DNA of 64,000 nucleotides, taken from the NCBI RefSeq assembly GCF_016808335.1, contig NC_053150.1, positions 31,116,238-31,180,237 of the forward strand, read 5' to 3'. The stretch is from Panicum virgatum (lineage: Eukaryota > Streptophyta > Magnoliopsida > Poales > Poaceae). Under the pieces are notes generated by a model, which was given only the letters and a program-made list of their open reading frames with translations, did no database searches and was not told the origin of the DNA. The translations under genes and the position numbers were made by a program. Positions within the stretch are counted from its first letter, which is position 1; each line of letters starts with the position of its first letter. This document shows, in pieces, positions 57,096-64,000 of this stretch.

Positions 57096-58333
57096 ATGAG
57101 CCTGTCAGGTGGGACCTTGTCAAGTGGGACCTCGTCCGGCTCGAGTCATGGGAATCCTAGCTTTGGGTCAGAGGCTGACATGGAGCTCCAGGCTCGGATG
57201 GAGCTGAAGCGGAAGAGAAGGATGGACTCAAACCGGGAGTCAGCAAAGAGGTCAAGGCAGCGGAAGCAACAACATCTCGACGACCTCAACTCTCAGGTTC
57301 GTGTCTCTTATATATGTCTCTACATAATTGAAAAAACAACCATATTTTAATCATTTAATGGTAGATTATTGTGATCTCTCTCATTTTCTATATTATTAGT
57401 TTGCTTTATGTATTGAAGCTTGCACTCATGTGCAGGTGAATTTGACACAAAGCAAAATCAGTTGAAAAAGGAGGATTGAGCTTCAGGATCTGCTGAAGCA
57501 AACTCTCCAATAATGCACAGAGCCCTTTATTCCGGGCCCACCCAACAAACTGCTCCCAAGGAAGCAGATGGAACAATATCAAGATTACACCAAATAAAAG
57601 ATGATATTGACTTTTTTTACCAGAACCATTCAATATAATAAACAGGCAATATCGATTTAGTTACAGAGGACTTTGAAATATTACTATCAAAGCCAACAAA
57701 ACTTTATTTACCACCCTATAATTTGACAGACATTCCACGTTCCAAATATAATATCAACAGACAGCACTTGGTTGTTAGTTTTCGAGATTAGTAACATAAT
57801 TTTTTTTACCGTAACAAACGTAACCAAACACTCGAGCCAGAGCTTAACGAGGCAGATTTCATGATCTAAGAATATTGCTGTGCTGCCCATATTAATCATA
57901 GTTCCTCGAATATATCCAAAAATTAAAATCCAGCTATGACAATATATAATCACATCTCAAGAATTTTGTCAATCGCACTTAAACATGAATGTTGTTTCAT
58001 ACGAAACAGGTCGACCAGCTGAGGACGACGAAACAGCAACTCATCACAGCGCTGAACATCACCACCCAGAACTACGCAGTAGCAGAAGCTCAGAACTCGG
58101 TGCTGCGCACCCAGATGATGGAGCTGGAGAGCAGGCTGTCTGCACTGCGCGACATCATATGCTACATGAACGCGAACCAAGTTTCCAATGCTGCAACCAT
58201 TAGTGCCAATAATCCATCAGCGATCATGAGCGCGACTGCTAACTACGACGATCCTTTTGGCGCGAGCGCATGGAACTCAGGGATGGAAATGGTGCAGCAG
58301 CCAATAGATCACTTGCTGTATCAGTGCTTGTAG
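57096..58333 (+). CDS. S1-group bZIP transcription factor
   Basis: Exons 57096-57296 and 58010-58333 join in phase 0 to give 174 residues, a normal size for the group. The N-terminus is Ser/Gly-rich (MSLSGGTLSSGTSSGSS). The basic region KRKRRMDSNRESAKRSRQRK carries N-x7-R (NRESAKRSR) and the first zipper Leu follows after nine residues. Heptad positions then read Leu, Leu, Leu, Thr, Ala, Leu, Leu, typical of S1 zippers, which dimerise mainly with C-group bZIPs. The C-terminal tail ends QQPIDHLLYQCL. It is a nuclear DNA-binding regulator, in this family tied to sugar, energy and amino-acid metabolism. ATG 57096 was chosen because no in-frame ATG precedes it. No breaks seen. Exact orthologue not assigned. 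Confidence 0.88.
57297..58009 (+). other. Intron in the bZIP zipper
   Basis: 713 bp, GTTCGT...GAAACAG, between Gln and Val of the zipper (LNSQ|VDQL). The donor is non-consensus at positions 3-6. It is AT-rich with no clear transposon ends. Without splicing the protein would stop shortly after the basic region. Confidence 0.75.
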
Positions 58334-58530
58334 AAAGGAGAAGATCATAGAGGCTAGAGAAACAAGGCCGCATCAGGATGTTATGCGTGGTAAAATATTG
58401 TAGGGCCATTGTGTCACCACTAATCGTGGTATTTGTCGTTTTGATTTGTTTACTAAGGGATTATGGGTGCAAATGCAATGGTGTGTTGGCCTTTTCCTCA
58501 TGTTGGTGGTAGAGGTAATATAAAATTGGT

Positions 58531-59990
58531 AAGTGGCTAGTTGTCTTTTGGCTGCATTTGTAGTTGAGGGCGCTCCTTGGGGTCTGAATTGGCATCTGGT
58601 TCCTCATTACGACAAATTGCAATGATAATAAATTATTGTGTTTAATGTAGTGAATTTCGTTTTTATGGTTCCTTTTATGGCGTACGTTCTTTTCGCTGTC
58701 ATGGTAGTATAGTATATTGGCCACAGAGTCGATCCGCAAAATATATGAGCCCTAGGCCAAATTAGGAAGGAAAAAAAAATCTAAATTACTTCCCTCAACT
58801 ATAGTCAGAGTCCGAATAACCCCGATGAACTATCGGTTGGTTCATTTTACCCTCAAAACTATGCTATTTGGTTGAAGTACCCCTAATACAATTTGTCTTT
58901 TTAATTTCTCCATGCATTGGTGGAGTTTTAAGTTGAAATTTTATAAGATGAGTGTCAAGCCTGATTTTGAATGAATAAATCAAGCGATAAATCATATGCG
59001 CGCAAGGATCAAATTATATATAACAGCGAATAAAACATCGTATATCTATTACAAACCAAGGCAAAGTCATGAACATAAATAAATAAATAAGCATTTCAGT
59101 TTGTATTTATTCTAGTAGCGAATCATAAGCTCAATAGGTAGCTGACAGGGAAACATACGCCTAGTAATTCTGAACATCCTCTTGAAACTCGTCCACCTGG
59201 CCTTGTTTTGAGTAGGTGTTAGTACATTTATGGTAAGTGATGGCTAGTTGTCTTTTGGCATTGGGTGACTGGGTGAGGTGGACAAGTTGGTGGCTGCATT
59301 TGTAGGTGAGGGCGCTACAGGGAGATCAATGTGGCCATGGAGTGTGAATTGGCATCTGGTTCTTCGTTACGGCAAATTTCAATGATAATAAATTATTGTG
59401 TTTAATGTAGTGAATTTCTTTTTTATGGTTCCTTTTATGGCGTACGTTGTTTTTATGTCATGGTAGTTTAGTATACTGTCCCACTGAGGCGACCCGCAAA
59501 ATATAGAAACCTTAGGCCAAATTAGGAAGGAAAAAGTCTAAATTACTCCTCCCAAGTACAGGCAAAGCCCGGATAACCCTTAAACTCTCGTTTGGTTCAT
59601 TTTACCCCCAAAACTATGCTAATTGGTTCAAAGACTTCTAATAAAATTTATTTTTATTTCTGCATGCTTAGCTGGAGTTTCAAGTTAACTGAAATTTTAT
59701 GAGATGATTGTCCCACCTGATTTTGAAGGAATAAGATGTGTGTAAGGATAAAAATTACACATATATGATGATGAAAGTGAATAACAGAAGCAATGCCATA
59801 AAGTACCGTAATTATCTATTACAAACCAAGACAGAGTCACGAACATAGATAAATAAGTGTTTCAAGTCACATTCATTCTAGCAGCGAATAATCCAAGCTC
59901 CACTTGTAGCTGACTGGAGGAACAAACATACGCCTAATATTCTAGAATATCCTCTGTAAAGTCTTCAATCTGGACTTGGTTTGAGAAGTG
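58531..59990 (+). repeat. Tandem duplication of about 0.7 kb downstream of the bZIP gene
   Basis: 58531-59233 and 59234-59990 align over their whole length, with substitutions and small indels. Shared blocks include CTAGTTGTCTTTTGGC, AATAAATTATTGTGTTTAAT, GGTTCCTTTTATGGCGTACG, ATTACAAACCAAG and ACATACGCCTA. The first copy begins about 200 bp after the bZIP stop, so it probably includes its 3' UTR. Non-coding. Confidence 0.85.
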
Positions 59991-62900
59991 TTGATTTAGC
60001 AAGTTTAAGTAGATTTATGGTTGCTACTCAGCAACTATATTAGAAAATAAATAATATGCCAGGCTAAATCAAGGATAAAGGCTAGCTGAATAAAGCGGTA
60101 AGCATTTTAAATAACAATTGAACATTAATGGCCTATTTACTAAATCATGTATGAAACTATCACATATTAAGTTGGCAAGTGAGGGTATGAGCCGCTCTTG
60201 ACCATGAGCAAGGCCGATATATCAGTTTTCACTCTGCAGAGGTTGCACACTTTACCCACAAGTCATGTTACCCGCCACATGGTGCTAATCAGGCACATTT
60301 ATCACACTTCCTTAGGTATGGATGATGGGTACACTATGAGGTCTTGACAAAGACTCCCTGACTAGTAGTAGCCCGCTAAAATTTCATCCGTTAGGCGACT
60401 GCACCCACCCTCAGAGTATACCCCATAGGAGATTCAAACCCCTTTGGCAGGCCGAATGCCCCTCTTCAACCTAGTCCCCCCTCTTGCGCCTTTCAGTAAG
60501 CTACTAACAAACTAGAGAAATCAAAATAATCAGCCAAGACCAGAGCTATACAGTCCTTGTGGTTGCGCTATTTTCCCTGATTGTTCTCCATGGTTGATTT
60601 TAATTAACTTCACCAATTCATCTCATTGTTCCAAAAGATTTAATATCATATCTCAAGTATTATTTCCATAAACCACCAATAACCATTTGTTCAGCAACTA
60701 AGCAAGCTACCCAATCGATTTTATAAAAATAACCCAGCTATTCAAAGGTAAGGATTAACAATAAGGATAACAGGAACCCATCAAAAATCATGCATGCAAG
60801 CATATAATATGTAAAGGTTATTAGGATGAACTATGATCAAGCAATATACTTGCCTTCCAAACTCATTTGGTGATGCTCAGATTCTTCCAATGCTTGCTCT
60901 TGGAAGTTCTCGGACGGTTCCTCATCTACTCGTCACGAACAGGCCAAGCAACACAAGTACATACAAGCAAAAAATGGAAATAAATTAAAACAGTACACCA
61001 ATCTCTAAAAAATAGAGGCAAAATGCTTAAAACTATTTCTACACGTTGCAACGATCAAAACGGTACTAATACTTAAAGCGGATTTAAAATGCTAAAGATA
61101 TGCTAAAAATGGTTATGCAGGAGCTTATTTGCAAGAAAAACAATAAAAAAAAGGCTAAATAGAAAAACATAATTTTATTAAAACCCTAAGTGCTAACTTT
61201 CTAAAAACTCAACTAGGGTTGTCGGGTTTTATTTTGCAAAAGGTCAGGGGTTTTGTGCAATAAAATGGGCTATTTAGAAATACATTCGAACTAGTGTGAA
61301 CTGCGAGTTGATATTTAACAACCGTAGGGGGGTTTGTAAAATGGTCATGTTTGATCGGCGGGGGCTTGGTTGATTCAATGGAGATTGGATCTGCAACCGG
61401 TAGGCTACCGATCCAACGGCACCCAAGCGCATGAGACCTTTGGCGGCGGCGCAGGACGTCGGCATGGCAGCACCGCTCGGCCACACGGTGGGTGCTCAAC
61501 GAAGTGTGAACGAAATCGCACTCTGGTGGCCCAAAACTTGTGCGGATAGGTGCAGGGGCTCAACCGTAGTGAAGGGAATATGATGCGGGGATTTTGGGGT
61601 TCGAGGAGGTGCGACGTAGGATAGGATGTGTTCTCCTGTTGCGGTGAAGTCTGAAGAGCTCGGGAAAATGCCAGGAGGGGCGAAAAAACAAGTGAGGAAG
61701 AGGGGAAAGGGGAGTGGGACTCACTGCGGTGCTCGAAAGGGTCAAGGTGCAGACAAAGATGGTCGGGAGCGGTGGATCGTCGATGGGAGGGTCACGGTGG
61801 TGCAGTGGCGGCAGCGCATGTGTGCGTGGCATGAATCTAGGGTAAAGAAGATGGTATTGACGGGCGCGTAAGGTCTCGCGGGGCGAGGCACAAAAGGGGT
61901 CGCGGCGCGGGTGGTCAGGTCGGCTTGGGCATGCATGCCCACGTGGGCTTGGGGAAAGCCGATTCCAAGCCGTGCACGGCCATAGGTGAGGGAAGGAGCT
62001 GACCGGCGGGCCCCACCTGATAGTGGAAGAGTTGGAGGGAAGGGTGGGGCATCGGACTGGACCGACTCCGGCCCAAGAAAGAAAGACATGAAGGTCGGGC
62101 TGAGAATGGAAAAAGAGAATAGTGGGCTGGCAGGCAAGAAGGGGTAGGAGGGTGGACTGTGCCCCAGCCAGCTGGGTCACGCGCGGATCCGCACGCGGGT
62201 CACTAGTCGCGCAAGGATAGGCCCGCCGAGGAGAGGATGGCCCTGCTCCGCCTGGGCCCATGAGCTGTGAGCTTCTGCGCAGTCCCTTCCTGCTGGCTCC
62301 CAGCCTGTCCCACGAGCGCCTCCTGGGCTGCGTGCTGGTGAGTCGGCCTACTGCGCAGCCTAAGCTGATGTGCGCAGCCTAAGCAGAGCGCTGTTGGTCG
62401 CCTCCTGAGCCTGAGCTGCCACACCACGTCCTCTTCCTGACGTGCGAATTCGTGCTGAACAGAGGAAAGAGAGGGGAAGAACAAAAAGATCAGAAACTTC
62501 AATTCCAAATAACTTCATCAAAACACAATGGATAAAGATGAAAATTTCAAATATAGATGCGCAAGCTCTGGGCCTAACATATCTGTAATGAAGATTGCGA
62601 ATCGATCAAGAATGCATCATGAATCAAATGAAAAATGAAACGCCCTATCAACTATCAAGAACCCATATTTGGAAAATCTCAAAGTCTGGCCGATTTCGCA
62701 GAGATTTGAAGGGAGATTGAACTCAACATCCTAGTAACAAAATCCCTCAAACAATTTCACGCATCCGAGCTGAAATCATGAAGAGCAAAAATTCATCAAA
62801 AAATACCCAAAAATCATGAAAAAGAAAAATGTTCGGGATGAAACAAAAAGACACGAATTTGATCTTGGGATTATTTCACGAAGTCCGATTACAGGCCACT

Positions 62901-63026
62901 CCTAGCATCAAAATGGATGGTAAAAAGCTCAAACAAAGAGTCACTCCTTTCTCGCTCTCTCAAATCTTAGAAAATCTCTCTCATGAACAAATGAGAGGAT
63001 CTCCACCAAAAGAGATGACTATCCTT
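59991..63026. other. Repeat-like non-coding region
   Basis: No gene supported. 60190-60500 and 61200-62250 have the look of grass LTR or large non-autonomous retrotransposon sequence (for example CCGATCCAACGGC, reverse of the GCCGTTGGATC common in such LTRs), but I found neither paired ends nor a target duplication. Open frames at 61560-62261 and 62203-62508 are GC-driven. Confidence 0.35.
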
Positions 63027-64000
63027 GTAATATCCCAATTATTTAGATAATTTTCAATGTCAAGTCGAGTAAGATTTGGGAGTTGACCAAAAGTTGACTT
63101 TTTGAAACATTGGTCGGATGAATGATCGGACACCGTGGATGCGTAGAGCTCATCGAAACAAATCCATTTGACTGCTAGCATGCCTCATTTGATCATGTGA
63201 TGAGGTTGTGGTGACGTCGGGATGTTTGGACCGTCGGATATGAAGTAGGGCTCCTCTTCTTATTTCGGCATCTATTCTTGACCGAGGCTTCCGTTCCACT
63301 GCCGCCATCTCCTTTTCCATCGCAGCACCTCCTATTCCATCGCCGCCGTCCTGCCTCACGTGGCTACCTCTTGTTCTCCTGCCCACCATAGCCTATCGTT
63401 ACCCATGTTCTTGGTCAGGCCACTGGTAAGGCTTAGACCTATTGCTGCAGCTATTTGTTTTCTTCCCATCCTGGTGCATGTACTCCGCTGGTGTGCGTGA
63501 ACTGCTTGTTGCATGTGCTGCAGAGTTGTTGCAACTAGGAAACTAAGAGGTTGGCGTGGGGAGGAAATTAGAGAAGGGAGCAGAAGAGGGAGAAAAGGAG
63601 GGCGAGGGGGAAATTTTGTGGACTTCCTCAAATTCCTAGCAACTTCCTGATCTGCGCATCCATGGGTAATTCCTAATTATTCAGAGATGCATTAGCCACG
63701 ATCAGGATGGTTCAGTTTGGAATCGGGACTTATGATGGCTGTGACAAATTTTCAGCAGAATCTTTCTTTTTAAATATGGTATTAAGGCATCCAAAATTTC
63801 AACTTTCTGTAGATACACAAGTTGTAGGTTTTCTCGATCTCCTTCTAATGGCTGTAGTTTCTGTTGGGTCCTTCACTCAGAATTTCCCGGACAGAAGTAG
63901 GATGCAAAGGCTCTATGACCTTCGGATGAACATGAAATGTATGTTCACCAATGATCAAAAAGTTGTTGCAGTAAAGAAACCTGGGGGTATTTATACTCCC
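63027..64000 (+). mobile_element. Possible LTR start running off the window
   Basis: TGTAATATCCCAATTATTTA at 63027 looks like the start of grass LTRs of the TGTAA-CCC type. It is followed by GGACCGTCGGAT and GCCGCC-rich leader-like sequence. The other end, primer site and partner LTR would lie outside the window. No gene is seen here. Confidence 0.3.

Noticed and set aside
58531..59990. The two 0.7-kb copies as LTRs
   Set aside because: They are immediately adjacent with no interior and lack LTR ends.
61560..62508. Minus-strand frames of 233 and 101 codons
   Set aside because: Pro/Ser/Arg-rich, compositionally driven, no domain or splice pattern.

Overview
This is nuclear DNA of a grass, probably a panicoid relative of Setaria, Panicum or Sorghum. 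The evidence is GT-AG introns, two plant-type host genes near the edges, and a dense grass-type nest of transposons. Organism identity is inferred from family resemblance only; no search could be run.

Layout. 1-2640: the 5' two thirds of a minus-strand gene for a BBD1-type bifunctional nuclease, cut by the left edge, with its leader intron and promoter. 2808-3832: two small MITE-like elements; the second is a CACTA derivative with an exact 3-bp target duplication. 3911-20829: a short LINE bounded by a 17-bp near-perfect target duplication. A non-autonomous LTR element (4707-19827) sits inside it, and a nearly complete Ty3/Gypsy element of the Tat lineage (6271-18603) sits inside that. The Tat element has gag-protease-RT-RNaseH-second RNaseH-integrase on the minus strand. 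On the plus strand it carries a separate intron-containing gene with its own TATA box. 21142-29074: a CACTA transposon with a nearly readable transposase. It has taken up the end of a Ulp1-like protease gene, exons of a host enolase gene and four exons of a host ERD6-like sugar transporter gene.

29346-46557: a Stowaway MITE, a truncated hAT transposon, decayed coding exons, a family of duplicated GC-rich repeats, Tourist-like MITEs, a decayed PIF/Harbinger transposon with a Myb-like ORF, and a hAT MITE with an exact 8-bp duplication. Two poly-A-tailed, apparently non-coding retroposons (39392-40250 and 46992-49260) have 14-15-bp target duplications. 49863-55306: CACTA remnants separated by plain intergenic DNA.

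56366-58333: an intact-looking S1-group bZIP transcription factor gene. Its leader holds the conserved sucrose-control uORF, which is too short for ordinary gene finders, so sucrose-dependent translational repression of the bZIP is expected. Its zipper is split by an intron. Downstream is a tandem duplication of about 0.7 kb, then repeat-like non-coding DNA and a possible LTR start running off the right edge.

The two host genes are the only ones likely to encode working cellular proteins. Everything between is transposon-derived, and most of those reading frames carry a few visible breaks.
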